Source: Rhodoferax sp.
Lineage (GTDB): Bacteria > Pseudomonadota > Gammaproteobacteria > Burkholderiales > Burkholderiaceae_C
Direction of reading: 5' to 3'
Length of the DNA: 64,000 nt
Assembly (NCBI GenBank): GCA_029866205.1
Contig: JARWZT010000011.1
Location: forward strand, 124,001-188,000
Below, in pieces: positions 53,380 to 62,778 of this stretch. Made by a program: the position numbers and the translations under genes. The notes below the pieces were generated by a model that was given only the letters and a program-made list of their open reading frames with translations, was not told the origin of the DNA and did no database searches. Positions within the stretch are counted from its first letter, which is position 1. Each line of letters opens with the position of its first letter.

Positions 53380-53393
53380 ATACACAGGTGTAT
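53380..53393. promoter_or_regulatory. TetR-type operator in the tetR / operon B gap
   Basis: ATACACAGGTGTAT is a perfect 6+2+6 palindrome except the centre. It lies 92 bases upstream of tetR and 53 bases before the sulfatase ATG. A weak -35 (TTGCGT, 53369) and -10 (TATGGA, 53391) flank it on the plus strand. Its core matches the site upstream of operon A except for one central base. Confidence 0.65.
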
Positions 53394-53445
53394 GGATTTC
53401 TGTTGCGCAGTTTGATCTGTGCCTTTCGTTGATTAAGGCTTTCTC

Positions 53446-55233
53446 ATGAAGACATTCGCGAGCACGTTCGGCTGCATGCTGGCCCTGACGGGGGTGTGGT
53501 CCAGCATGGGCGTGGCACAGGCCACCACCGGAGCGTCCGGCGGGGCAACCCGCCCCAACATCGTGGTGCTGGTGGCCGACGACTGGGGGTTCTCGGACTT
53601 GGGGGCATTTGGGGGCGAAATCGCTACACCGCACCTTGACGCACTCGCCAAGCGTGGCGTGCGCTTTTCGAACTTTCATGTGGCGGCCTCCTGTTCCCCC
53701 ACCCGCTCCATGTTGCTCACCGGCGTGGACAACCACCGCAACGGTGTCGGCAATCTGCGTGAGGCCATGCCCACCGCCCACCTTGGCAAGCCAGGCTACC
53801 AAGGGTCGTTGGCCAGCAATGTGGTTACCGTTGCGTCCCTGTTGCAGGACAGCGGCTACCGAACCTACATCTCGGGCAAGTGGAACGTCGGGTCCGAGCC
53901 CCACAACCTGCCCAACCGCCGTGGTTTTGACAAATCCATCGTCCAAGGGGACACCGGCTCTGACAATTGGGAGCCCGCCAAGCAATACCTGCCGCACCTG
54001 CCGGCGGTTTACTGGTTTGAGGACGGCAAAACCGCAACCCTGCCAAAGGACTTCTATTCGTCCGAGTATTTTGTGGACCGCATGATCGGCTACATCGACG
54101 CCGATCCGCGCAAGCAGCAGCCGTTTTTTGCGTATGTGGGCTTCCAGGCCAACCACGTGCCGGTACAGGCACCCAAAGAGCTGGTGGACAAGTACAAAGG
54201 TCGCTACCACGAAGGCTGGACCGCGCTGCGGGAACGGCGGCTGGCGCGGGCCATTGAACTGGGCTTGGTGCCACCGGGCACCCGCATGACCACCATGTCC
54301 ACCACCGGTGACTGGAAGGCGCTCAAAGCGCAAGACCGCCTGCACATGGAGCGTCAAATGGAGGTCTACGCCGCGATGGCTGAGTCGATGGACGCACACG
54401 TCGGGCGCTTGGTGGAACACCTCAAAAAGACCGGCCAGTACGACAACACCGTGTTTTTGTTTATGTCGGACAACGGCCCCGAGGGTTCGGACTACCACGA
54501 GGCGCAGCCTTGGTTGTATTTCAATTACACGCAAGACACCGCAACTTTGGGTGCCAAAGGCAGCTACGGCATTCCCGGTCCCGGCTGGGCGAGCGCCTCG
54601 GCTTCGCCCTTTTACACCTATAAGTTTTGGTCGGGTGAAGGCGGTATCCGCGCGCCCATGCTGATTTCTGGGCCCTCGGTGCGCCAGGGCAGCCACATTG
54701 AGGGAGCTTTGACCCACGTGACCGACATCACGCCCACACTGCTGGAGCTGGCGCAGGTCAAGGCACCCGGCGCCAATTACCAAGGCGTGGCGGTCGAGCC
54801 CCTCACCGGAAAGAGCCTGCTGCCTTTGTTGCAGGGCAGCGCCAGCGCGGTGCGCACCGCCGACCAGCCCTTGGGCTATGAGTTGTCCGGGAACGCCGCG
54901 CTCTTCAAGGGCACGCTGAAACTGGTGCGCAACATGCCGCCGCTGGGCGACGGGCTCTGGCACCTTTACGACCTCAGCCAGGACCCTGGTGAAACCTTGG
55001 ATATCAGTGCCCGTTTGCCAGAGGAATTTTTGGCCATGCAGGCCGACTACGTGGCCTACGAAAAGGCCAATCAGGTGCTGGAAATGCCCTCCGGCTACAG
55101 CCCCCAAAGGCAAGTTTTTATCAACAGCATCTGGCGTTATTGGGTGCCCGTATTCGGCAAACAGGCGCTTGGCGTGTTGCTGGCCTTGGCCGGATTGCTG
55201 GTTTGGTGGCGCCTGCGTCGGCGTCGCGCATGA
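53446..55233 (+). CDS. Sulfatase (arylsulfatase family), exported and C-terminally membrane-anchored
   Basis: First gene of operon B, 595 residues. The Sec signal peptide ends at about AQA (residues 1-26). Active-site features are complete: VVLVADDWGFSDLG metal Asp pair, CSPTRSMLLTGVD with the canonical CxPxR, the Lys in YISGKWNVGS and MSDNGPEGSD. The C-terminus has a membrane helix (ALGVLLALAGLLVWW) and a basic tail RLRRRRA, so the enzyme should sit in the periplasm attached to the inner membrane. Its stop overlaps the next start by ATGA. The substrate is unknown; the anchor suggests a lipid-like or membrane-near substrate. Confidence 0.92.
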   Translation: MKTFASTFGCMLALTGVWSSMGVAQATTGASGGATRPNIVVLVADDWGFSDLGAFGGEIATPHLDALAKRGVRFSNFHVAASCSPTRSMLLTGVDNHRNGVGNLREAMPTAHLGKPGYQGSLASNVVTVASLLQDSGYRTYISGKWNVGSEPHNLPNRRGFDKSIVQGDTGSDNWEPAKQYLPHLPAVYWFEDGKTATLPKDFYSSEYFVDRMIGYIDADPRKQQPFFAYVGFQANHVPVQAPKELVDKYKGRYHEGWTALRERRLARAIELGLVPPGTRMTTMSTTGDWKALKAQDRLHMERQMEVYAAMAESMDAHVGRLVEHLKKTGQYDNTVFLFMSDNGPEGSDYHEAQPWLYFNYTQDTATLGAKGSYGIPGPGWASASASPFYTYKFWSGEGGIRAPMLISGPSVRQGSHIEGALTHVTDITPTLLELAQVKAPGANYQGVAVEPLTGKSLLPLLQGSASAVRTADQPLGYELSGNAALFKGTLKLVRNMPPLGDGLWHLYDLSQDPGETLDISARLPEEFLAMQADYVAYEKANQVLEMPSGYSPQRQVFINSIWRYWVPVFGKQALGVLLALAGLLVWWRLRRRRA

Positions 55234-56477
55234 GCAGCGGCTACTTTTCGAGCCCCTGGCCCTGCGAAGACGGCAGTCCGGCGCGTTTGCAGGCAGCGCG
55301 TCCCGACGCCGCTTTGGCGCTTCAGCCTGGTGAACGCCTGCAATGTGTGACCCGCAACACCTTGTTGTCGACCATGACGGTGTTGGGACAGCCGGGCGAG
55401 GTGTACCTGCTCACCCATTCGGCGCTGAGGGCGCACCTGGGTATGGCCACCACCGCGTGCGTAGAGCGCATTGACCCGAGAACCCTGCAGCCGCTCCAGC
55501 GCTCAAAACGCCTGCCCGGCGGTCCGATGTGGCCGGGTGGCCTGGCGATTCACCGCAATGGCGACATTTACGTGGTGTATGGGCGCTACGCGCACCGCTT
55601 GGGTCGGGATTGTGGCCTCAAGACCACGTTCCAGTTGCCCCTTGACCAAGCCTACAACTCCTTTGTCATTCTGGATAACGGCCATATCGTCACCAAAAAC
55701 CTGTCGGACCAGCAACCCGCCGTGCTGACCGTGCTAGACGCAGAAACCCTGCGCCCCGCCTGCGCCGATGTACCCTGTCCTGAGGCCTCCATTGCACGCC
55801 TGAGCGCGGTGGGGAATACGGTCTATGTGGTGGGAGTTCGCAGCATCTTTCGGTACCACTGGAGCGATGCGACGCACACGCTGGAACGCGACCTTGGGTG
55901 GACTTGGGACTACGTGGGCGCCAGCGCCCAAAGCTATGGCTGGGACCCGGTGATTGACGGCCAGAACGCCTGGTTCATGGACAACGGACTGCACCGCTAC
56001 CGCATCAACATGCTGGGCGCGGGGGTGCGCCAGACGCCTAACCGCCTGTTGCGCGTGTCGCTGGCAGACGCCCAAGACCATGCCAGCGTGGAGGTCAGCG
56101 GCCTGCGCGGCGGCAGCATCACCAACCCGCCGCTGTTCGATTTGCAGCGGCGCATTGTGGTGGGCTTTGATTCGGCCAACAAAATATTGCGGGCCTGGCG
56201 CGTGGGCGAGGACCACAGCCTGGTGCCACTATGGCTGAAACAGGACTTTGGCGTGGCCAGTCACTTGCTGCTCTACCCGCAGAGCGGCGAGCTGTTGGTC
56301 AATGACTACCGGCGCCTGGGGGAAGAAGTGGTGTTGCTGGACATCGAGACAGGCACCGAACGCGCCCGGGTCCGCAGCGGCGGGCTTACCCAGGGCGTGG
56401 TGTTTCCCAGCGTGGGCTGGGAGCGCGATCTGTACTGGTGTTCGATGGGGCGCTTGGCAAGGATTTTTGTCGCATGA
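55230..56477 (+). CDS. Uncharacterised beta-propeller-like protein (SMP-30/NHL-like pattern)
   Basis: I do not recognise a named family. The 415 residues have no signal peptide and are made of recurring strand-turn blocks such as PGGLAIHRNGDIYVVYGRY, FVILDNGHIVTKNL, YGWDPVIDGQNAWFMDNG, IVVGFDSANKILRAW and HLLLYPQSGELLVNDYRR, which suggests a six- or seven-bladed propeller. The propeller could bind or hydrolyse a small ester or lactone; a lactonase acting after a Baeyer-Villiger enzyme is tempting but not supported by a clear catalytic motif. It is coupled by ATGA overlaps to the sulfatase before and the monooxygenase after. Confidence 0.72.
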   Translation: MSSGYFSSPWPCEDGSPARLQAARPDAALALQPGERLQCVTRNTLLSTMTVLGQPGEVYLLTHSALRAHLGMATTACVERIDPRTLQPLQRSKRLPGGPMWPGGLAIHRNGDIYVVYGRYAHRLGRDCGLKTTFQLPLDQAYNSFVILDNGHIVTKNLSDQQPAVLTVLDAETLRPACADVPCPEASIARLSAVGNTVYVVGVRSIFRYHWSDATHTLERDLGWTWDYVGASAQSYGWDPVIDGQNAWFMDNGLHRYRINMLGAGVRQTPNRLLRVSLADAQDHASVEVSGLRGGSITNPPLFDLQRRIVVGFDSANKILRAWRVGEDHSLVPLWLKQDFGVASHLLLYPQSGELLVNDYRRLGEEVVLLDIETGTERARVRSGGLTQGVVFPSVGWERDLYWCSMGRLARIFVA

Positions 56478-57949
56478 GCGCAGACCCGGCTGAGATTCTG
56501 GACTTCGACACCCTGATTGTGGGGGCGGGCTTGTCAGGCATTGGCAGCGCGGTGCACCTGCGCCAGCGTTGTCCTGAACAAAGCTTTGCCATTCTGGAAG
56601 GGCGCGACCGTTTGGGGGGCACCTGGGACCTTTTTCGCTACCCGGGTGTACGTTCGGACTCGGACATGCACACCCTGGGCTATGCCTTCAAGCCTTGGAC
56701 CCGTGGTCAGGCAATTGCAGACGGCCCGGCCATCCTTGAATATATTCAGGACACGGCACGCGAATACGGCCTCTTGCCGCACATCCGGCTGGGTCACCGG
56801 GTCACTGCGGCGGCATGGTCGAGCCAGGACGCGCGTTGGCGACTGACGGTGGAGCGGGGCGCAGACCAGGTGCCCCTTCAAATGCACTGCCGCTTTTTGT
56901 GGGTGTGCAGTGGCTATTACAACTACGCCCAGGGCTACACCCCGACTTTTCCGGGCCAAGAGCAATTTGCCGGGCGCATGGTGCATCCGCAAGACTGGCC
57001 TGCCGATTTGAATTACCGCAACCAGCGCGTGGTGGTGATTGGCAGCGGCGCCACCGCCATGACGCTGGTGCCCGCCATGGCCAAAGACGCGGCCCAGGTG
57101 ACCATGCTGCAGCGCTCGCCAAGCTATGTGGTGGCGCGCCCGCGTGCCGATGCACTGGCCAATGCGTTGCGCCGACTGCTGCCCGAACGCCTGGCCTATG
57201 CGCTGACGCGCTGGAAAAACGTGCTGCTGGGCCTTTTCTTCTTTTCCCTGGCCAAGCGTCACCCCGAACAAGCAAAGGCCCGCATCATTGCGGCGGCCAA
57301 AGCGGTATTGCCGCCTACTTTTGACACCCAAACCCACTTCAGTCCGCGCTACAAACCCTGGGACCAACGCGTTTGCCTGGTTCCCAACGGCGACTTGTTT
57401 GCTTCCATCCGCAGTGGCAAGGCCACCGTGGTGACCGACACCGTGGCCCGATTTGAACCCGAGGGCATCCGCCTGGGCTCGGGCACCTTGCTCAAAGCCG
57501 ATCTGGTGGTCACCGCGACCGGTCTGGACTTGTTGGGCTTTGGCGGCATGGCCCTCAGCGTCGATGGCATACCGTTACAGGTGGGCAAAACTATGAGCTA
57601 CAAGGGCATGATGCTGGCCGGCGTGCCCAACCTGGCCTATGTGGTTGGTTACACCAATGCATCGTGGACGCTCAAAAGCGACCTGACCGGCGCCTTTGTT
57701 TGCCGCGTGCTGCGCCATATGCAGCGCAGCGGCGCCCGGGTTTGTGTGCCCGACGCACCCGGCGCAGGCGTGCAAACGCAGCCGTGGGTGGATTTCAGCT
57801 CGGGCTATATCCAGCGCTCGCTTGACCAGTTTCCGGTGCAGGGCAGCCGGGTGCCCTGGCGCCTGAACCAAAACTATCTGCGCGATCTGCTGGACCTGCG
57901 TTTTCGTGGTTTGAACGACGGCGTGCTGCAGTTCAAAAGCCGGCTGTGA
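56474..57949 (+). CDS. FAD-dependent Baeyer-Villiger monooxygenase, EthA type
   Basis: Inserts oxygen next to a ketone using NADPH and oxygen, making an ester or lactone; EthA relatives also oxidise sulfur. The 491 residues start MSADPAEILDFDTLIVGAG. The FAD loop VGAGLSGIGSA, GGTWDLFRYPGVRSDSDM, the Baeyer-Villiger fingerprint FAGRMVHPQDWPADLNY (FxGxxxHxxxWP) and the NADPH loop VVIGSGATAMTLVPAM are present. Later NPWDQR-like KPWDQRVCLVPNGDLF, YKGMMLAGVPN and VGYTNASWTLKSDL match EthA closely. It is the last gene of operon B. The neighbouring TetR and PF10118 genes fit a pathway for hydrophobic ketones. Confidence 0.92.
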   Translation: MSADPAEILDFDTLIVGAGLSGIGSAVHLRQRCPEQSFAILEGRDRLGGTWDLFRYPGVRSDSDMHTLGYAFKPWTRGQAIADGPAILEYIQDTAREYGLLPHIRLGHRVTAAAWSSQDARWRLTVERGADQVPLQMHCRFLWVCSGYYNYAQGYTPTFPGQEQFAGRMVHPQDWPADLNYRNQRVVVIGSGATAMTLVPAMAKDAAQVTMLQRSPSYVVARPRADALANALRRLLPERLAYALTRWKNVLLGLFFFSLAKRHPEQAKARIIAAAKAVLPPTFDTQTHFSPRYKPWDQRVCLVPNGDLFASIRSGKATVVTDTVARFEPEGIRLGSGTLLKADLVVTATGLDLLGFGGMALSVDGIPLQVGKTMSYKGMMLAGVPNLAYVVGYTNASWTLKSDLTGAFVCRVLRHMQRSGARVCVPDAPGAGVQTQPWVDFSSGYIQRSLDQFPVQGSRVPWRLNQNYLRDLLDLRFRGLNDGVLQFKSRL

Positions 57950-58172
57950 CAGCCGATGGCCAGCGTCTGTCGCCCGCGCTACATGGCCGGTCGCCCGGTC
58001 GTCAGTGTTGCCAATGCTCCGCAGCTAAAATAAAAAAGCACGGTCGTTCTATTCTGGCTTTCGTCCCCTGTAAGCTGACAGATACCACTGGGCGCATAGA
58101 ATCCTCAGTTGACGTGCACGTAAGGTCCCTGCGGCGCTGAAGTGCCTTTTTTTATCCTCTGGAGTGGTAGAC
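57950..58172. promoter_or_regulatory. Upstream region of etfBA
   Basis: 223 bases between the monooxygenase and etfB, with no gene. It holds the imperfect palindrome described at 58037-58050 and probably the etfBA promoter. GGAG at 58161 precedes the etfB ATG by 8 bases. Confidence 0.4.
58037..58050. promoter_or_regulatory. Imperfect palindrome, candidate TetR-family fatty-acid regulator site
   Basis: AGCACGGTCGTTCT, where the arms AGxACG and CGTxCT mirror each other across a GT centre, follows an A-rich stretch and lies about 120 bases before etfB. From memory, operators of this kind (ACG-N2-CGT cores) are used by TetR-family regulators of fatty acid breakdown in betaproteobacteria, which would suit etfBA. 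This is inference. Confidence 0.35.
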
Positions 58173-58922
58173 ATGAAAGTTTTGGTACCGGTCAAACGCG
58201 TGGTTGATTACAACGTCAAGGTGCGCGTCAAGTCTGACGGCAGCGGCGTTGACATTGCGAACGTCAAAATGAGCATGAATCCCTTTGACGAGATCGCCAT
58301 TGAGGAGGCGGTGCGTCTGCGCGAAAAAGGTGCCGTGACTGAGGTAATCGCTGTGTCCTGCGGTGTGACCCAGTGTTCCGAGACCCTGCGTACGGCCATG
58401 GCCATTGGCGCAGACCGTGCCATCCTGATTGAAACCAGCGAAGAGCTGCAGCCCTTGGCCGTGGCCAAGCTGCTCAAAGCCCTGATGGACAAAGAGCAAC
58501 CGGGTCTGGTGATCTTGGGCAAACAAGCCATTGATGACGACTGCAACCAGACCGGCCAAATGCTCGCCGCCCTGAGCGACCGCCCCCAAGCCACCTTTGC
58601 CAGCAAGGTCGAAGTGGCCGACGGCAAGGTGCAGGTCACCCGCGAAGTGGACGGCGGCTCCGAGACCTTGAGCCTGACACTGCCGGCCATCATCACCACC
58701 GATTTGCGCCTGAACGAGCCCCGCTATGTCACCTTGCCCAACATCATGAAGGCCAAGAAAAAGCAGCTCGACACCTTTACCCCGGCTGATTTGGGCGTGG
58801 ACATTAGCCCGCGGATCAAGACCCTCAAAGTGGTCGAACCGGCTGCCCGCAGCGCCGGTATCAAGGTCGCCGACGTGGCCGCCTTGGTTGAAAAACTGCG
58901 CAACGAAGCCAAAGTCATCTAA
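58173..58922 (+). CDS. etfB: Electron transfer flavoprotein subunit beta
   Basis: With EtfA it takes electrons from acyl-CoA dehydrogenases to the ETF-quinone oxidoreductase. The start at ATG 58173 ([20 protein letters not shown]) follows GGAG by 8 bases; GTG 58164 is less likely. This gives 249 residues. Landmarks are [49 protein letters not shown] and the signature region [20 protein letters not shown]. etfA follows 48 bases later, and an acyl-CoA dehydrogenase lies just beyond. Confidence 0.96.
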   Translation: MKVLVPVKRVVDYNVKVRVKSDGSGVDIANVKMSMNPFDEIAIEEAVRLREKGAVTEVIAVSCGVTQCSETLRTAMAIGADRAILIETSEELQPLAVAKLLKALMDKEQPGLVILGKQAIDDDCNQTGQMLAALSDRPQATFASKVEVADGKVQVTREVDGGSETLSLTLPAIITTDLRLNEPRYVTLPNIMKAKKKQLDTFTPADLGVDISPRIKTLKVVEPAARSAGIKVADVAALVEKLRNEAKVI

Positions 58923-58970
58923 GTACCGCAAGCCCCGGCCGTACCACCTATTGATTCAAAGGACATATTC

Positions 58971-59903
<933 letters not shown>

Positions 59904-59910
59904 TCGCAGG

Positions 59911-59943
59911 AAAAAAAGGCACCTCGCGCGGTGCCTTTTTTTT
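59911..59943 (+). terminator. Rho-independent terminator of etfBA
   Basis: GGCACC and GGTGCC form the stem around a TCGCGC loop, and the stem extends with A-run/T-run pairs, followed by eight T. It would also work weakly on the other strand because of the A-run. Confidence 0.92.
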
Positions 59944-60007
59944 GTCTGGACTTTGCGTTTTTTCGTTTTTCGTGCCCCGATCTTCCGGTTTCAATTGAAA
60001 GCACACC

Positions 60008-61798
60008 ATGAGCTACATCGCCCCCGTCAAAGACATGCTGTTCAATATGGAGCATCTGGCCCGTATTGACCAGATTGCCCAACTGCCCGGTTTTGAGGAT
60101 GCCGACCTCGACACGGCGCAAGCGGTTTTGGAAGAGGCAGCCAAGTTCACAGAGGGCGTGCTCGCACCCTTGAACTGGGAGGGCGATATTCATCCCACGA
60201 GCTGGAAAGATGGCGTGGTCACGGCGACCCCGGGTTTCAAAGAAGCCTTCAAGCTCTTTGCCGAAGGCGGTTGGCAAGGCCTGCAGCACCCGACAGCTTT
60301 TGGCGGCCAGGGCCTGCCCAAGACCATCGGCTCGGTGTGTGGCGAAATGCAAAACTCTGCCAATATGAGTTTTGCGCTGTGCCCCTTGCTCAGCGATGGT
60401 GCGATTGAGGCGCTGTTGACCGCAGGGTCGGACGAGCTCAAGGCCACTTACCTGGAAAAGCTGGTGAGCGGCGAGTGGACCGGCACCATGAACCTGACCG
60501 AGCCCCAAGCCGGCAGTGACCTGGCCATGGTACGGACCCGCGCCGAGCCGCAACCGGACGGCACCTACAAGGTGTTTGGCACCAAGATCTACATCACCTG
60601 GGGTGAACACGACATGGCCGACAACATCGTCCATCTGGTGCTGGCACGGGTGCAGGGAGCGCCTGAAGGCGTCAAAGGCATCAGCCTGTTTGTGGTGCCC
60701 AAATTCATGGTCAATGGCGATGGCTCACTGGGCGCGCGCAACGACGTGCATTGCGTCAGCATCGAACACAAGATGGGGATCAAGGCCAGCGCCACGGCTG
60801 TTTTGCAGTACGGCGACCACGGTGGCGCTGTGGGCTATTTGGTGGGCCAGGAAAACCGCGGCCTCGAATACATGTTCATCATGATGAACGCCGCGCGCTA
60901 CGGCGTCGGGGTGCAAGGCATTGCGATTGCCGAGCGCGCCTACCAAAAGGCTGCCAGTTTTGCGCGTGACCGCGTTCAAAGCCGTCCGGTCGATGGTTCC
61001 ATGAATGCCAGCGCGCCCATCATTCACCACCCTGACGTGCGCCGCATGCTCATGACCATGCGCGCCTACGTGCAGGGCTGCCGCGCCCTGGCCAGTGTGG
61101 CGGCATCGGCGTTTGACGTGGCACACCACCACCCGGACGCCGAGGCGCGCAAAGAGCACCAGACCTTTTATGAATTCATGGTGCCGCTGATCAAGGGCTT
61201 TAGCACCGAGATGAGCCTGGAGGTCACCTCCCTGGCGGTGCAAGTACACGGCGGTATGGGCTTTATCGAGGAAACCGGCGTGGCCCAGTACTACCGCGAC
61301 GCCAAAATCCTGACGATTTACGAAGGCACGACCGCCATTCAAGCCAACGACTTGGTGGGGCGCAAAACCTCGCGCGATGGTGGCCAAGCGGCCAAGGCCA
61401 TCGCGGCGCAAATTTCTGTCACGGTGGCTGACCTGCGGGCCAGCGGCACCGCCCACGCGCTGGCGATGGCCCAGCGTCTGGACACTGCGCGCGCGGCCCT
61501 GGTGGACGTGATTGACTTTGTCGCGGGCAATACCAAAGCCAGCCCCAATGCGGTGTTCTCGGGCAGCGTGCCCTACTTGATGCTGGCGGGCAATGTGATG
61601 GCCGGCTGGCAAATGGGACGCTCCCTGCTGGCCGCCCAACACGCCATGGCCGAGGGCAAAGAGGCAGACTTCATGCAGGCCAAAGTGCTGACGGCGCGTT
61701 TTTACGCCGACCATATCCTGACCAAGGCCCAGGGCCTGCGCGACAGCATTGTGGAAGGCGCCGACAGCGTCACCGCGCTCGCGCTGGACGCGTTTTAA
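60008..61798 (+). CDS. Acyl-CoA dehydrogenase with C-terminal extension (DmdC / FadE-long type)
   Basis: Oxidises acyl-CoA to enoyl-CoA with FAD and gives electrons to ETF. The 596 residues are longer than short-chain enzymes, as in the 3-methylmercaptopropionyl-CoA dehydrogenase (DmdC) branch. Visible features are MNLTEPQAGSDLAMVRTRA, the FAD contact YITWGEHDM, IEHKMGIKASATAV, VQVHGGMGFIEETGVAQYYR and the catalytic Glu in ILTIYEGTTAIQANDLVGRK; the last 120 residues are the C-terminal domain. DMSP-specific function cannot be claimed. It is 23 bases before the nitronate monooxygenase gene. Confidence 0.92.
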   Translation: MSYIAPVKDMLFNMEHLARIDQIAQLPGFEDADLDTAQAVLEEAAKFTEGVLAPLNWEGDIHPTSWKDGVVTATPGFKEAFKLFAEGGWQGLQHPTAFGGQGLPKTIGSVCGEMQNSANMSFALCPLLSDGAIEALLTAGSDELKATYLEKLVSGEWTGTMNLTEPQAGSDLAMVRTRAEPQPDGTYKVFGTKIYITWGEHDMADNIVHLVLARVQGAPEGVKGISLFVVPKFMVNGDGSLGARNDVHCVSIEHKMGIKASATAVLQYGDHGGAVGYLVGQENRGLEYMFIMMNAARYGVGVQGIAIAERAYQKAASFARDRVQSRPVDGSMNASAPIIHHPDVRRMLMTMRAYVQGCRALASVAASAFDVAHHHPDAEARKEHQTFYEFMVPLIKGFSTEMSLEVTSLAVQVHGGMGFIEETGVAQYYRDAKILTIYEGTTAIQANDLVGRKTSRDGGQAAKAIAAQISVTVADLRASGTAHALAMAQRLDTARAALVDVIDFVAGNTKASPNAVFSGSVPYLMLAGNVMAGWQMGRSLLAAQHAMAEGKEADFMQAKVLTARFYADHILTKAQGLRDSIVEGADSVTALALDAF

Positions 61799-61820
61799 TT
61801 TTTTCTCTTTCGAGTTGCCT

Positions 61821-62771
61821 ATGTCCAAACTTCCTGCCGCCCTGGCAAACCTGCCGTTCCCGGTGATCGGCTCGCCGCTGTTCATCATCAGCACGCCCAA
61901 ACTGGTGATCGCCCAGTGCATCGCGGGCGTGGTGGGTTCCATGCCCGCGCTCAACGCCCGCCCCGCCGAGCAACTCGAGGAGTGGCTGATAGAAATCACC
62001 GAGACGCTGGCGGCCTACAACCTCGCGCATCCCGACAAGCCTGCCGCACCCTTCGCCATCAACCAGATCGTGCACAAGAGCAACGACCGCCTGGAGCACG
62101 ACATGGCCATGTGCGTGAAGTACAAGGTGCCGATCATCATCACCAGCCTGGGTGCCCGCGAGGACATCAACGCCGCGGCCCACTCTTACGGCGGTGTCGT
62201 TTTGCATGACGTGATCAACAACAAGCACGCACACAAGGCGATTGAAAAAGGCGCTGACGGCCTGATTGCCGTGGCGGCTGGCGCGGGTGGCCACGCGGGT
62301 CTGAAAAGCCCGTTTGCCCTGATCCAGGAAATACGCCAGTGGTTTGACGGCCCCTTGGCCCTGAGTGGCTCCATTGCCTCCGGCGACGCCGTGCTGGCGG
62401 CCCGGGCCATGGGTGCGGACTTTGCCTACATCGGCTCAGCCTTTATCGCCACCGACGAGGCGCGCGCCGCAGAGGCCTACAAGCAAAGCATTGTGGACAG
62501 CGACTCCGATGACATCGTCTACAGCAATCTGTTTACCGGTGTCCACGGCAACTACCTGGCGCCCAGCATCCGCAATGCGGGCATGGACCCGGCCAACCTG
62601 CCCGAAAGCGACCCCAGCAAGATGAACTTCAGCGGGGACAAGACCAAGGCGTGGAAAGACATCTGGGGCTGCGGTCAAGGTATTGGAGCCATCCATCAGG
62701 TGCAGTCGACCGCCGACTTTGTCGCGCAGCTCAAGCGCCAGTACGCTGAGGCCAAGGCTCGGATCGCCTAA
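61821..62771 (+). CDS. Nitronate monooxygenase family flavoprotein (2-nitropropane dioxygenase-like)
   Basis: FMN TIM-barrel enzyme of 316 residues from ATG 61821 (MSKLPAALANLPFPVIGSPL). The catalytic-type His motif is AVAAGAGGHAGLKSPFALIQ, and the FMN phosphate is held by LSGSIASGDAVLAARAMGAD and FAYIGSAFIATDEA. It is the longer, class-II-like type that often accompanies acyl-CoA dehydrogenase genes; such proteins may be enoyl or nitronate oxidoreductases. It is probably co-transcribed with the acyl-CoA dehydrogenase. It converges with the GST gene with 7 bases between stops. Confidence 0.88.
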   Translation: MSKLPAALANLPFPVIGSPLFIISTPKLVIAQCIAGVVGSMPALNARPAEQLEEWLIEITETLAAYNLAHPDKPAAPFAINQIVHKSNDRLEHDMAMCVKYKVPIIITSLGAREDINAAAHSYGGVVLHDVINNKHAHKAIEKGADGLIAVAAGAGGHAGLKSPFALIQEIRQWFDGPLALSGSIASGDAVLAARAMGADFAYIGSAFIATDEARAAEAYKQSIVDSDSDDIVYSNLFTGVHGNYLAPSIRNAGMDPANLPESDPSKMNFSGDKTKAWKDIWGCGQGIGAIHQVQSTADFVAQLKRQYAEAKARIA

Positions 62772-62778
62772 GCGTGGT

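Noticed and set aside
53173-55113. Minus-strand open frame of 646 residues across the operon B sulfatase
   Set aside because: Antisense to a complete sulfatase with all motifs; the translation is rich in His/Gly/Arg/Val and shows no domain.
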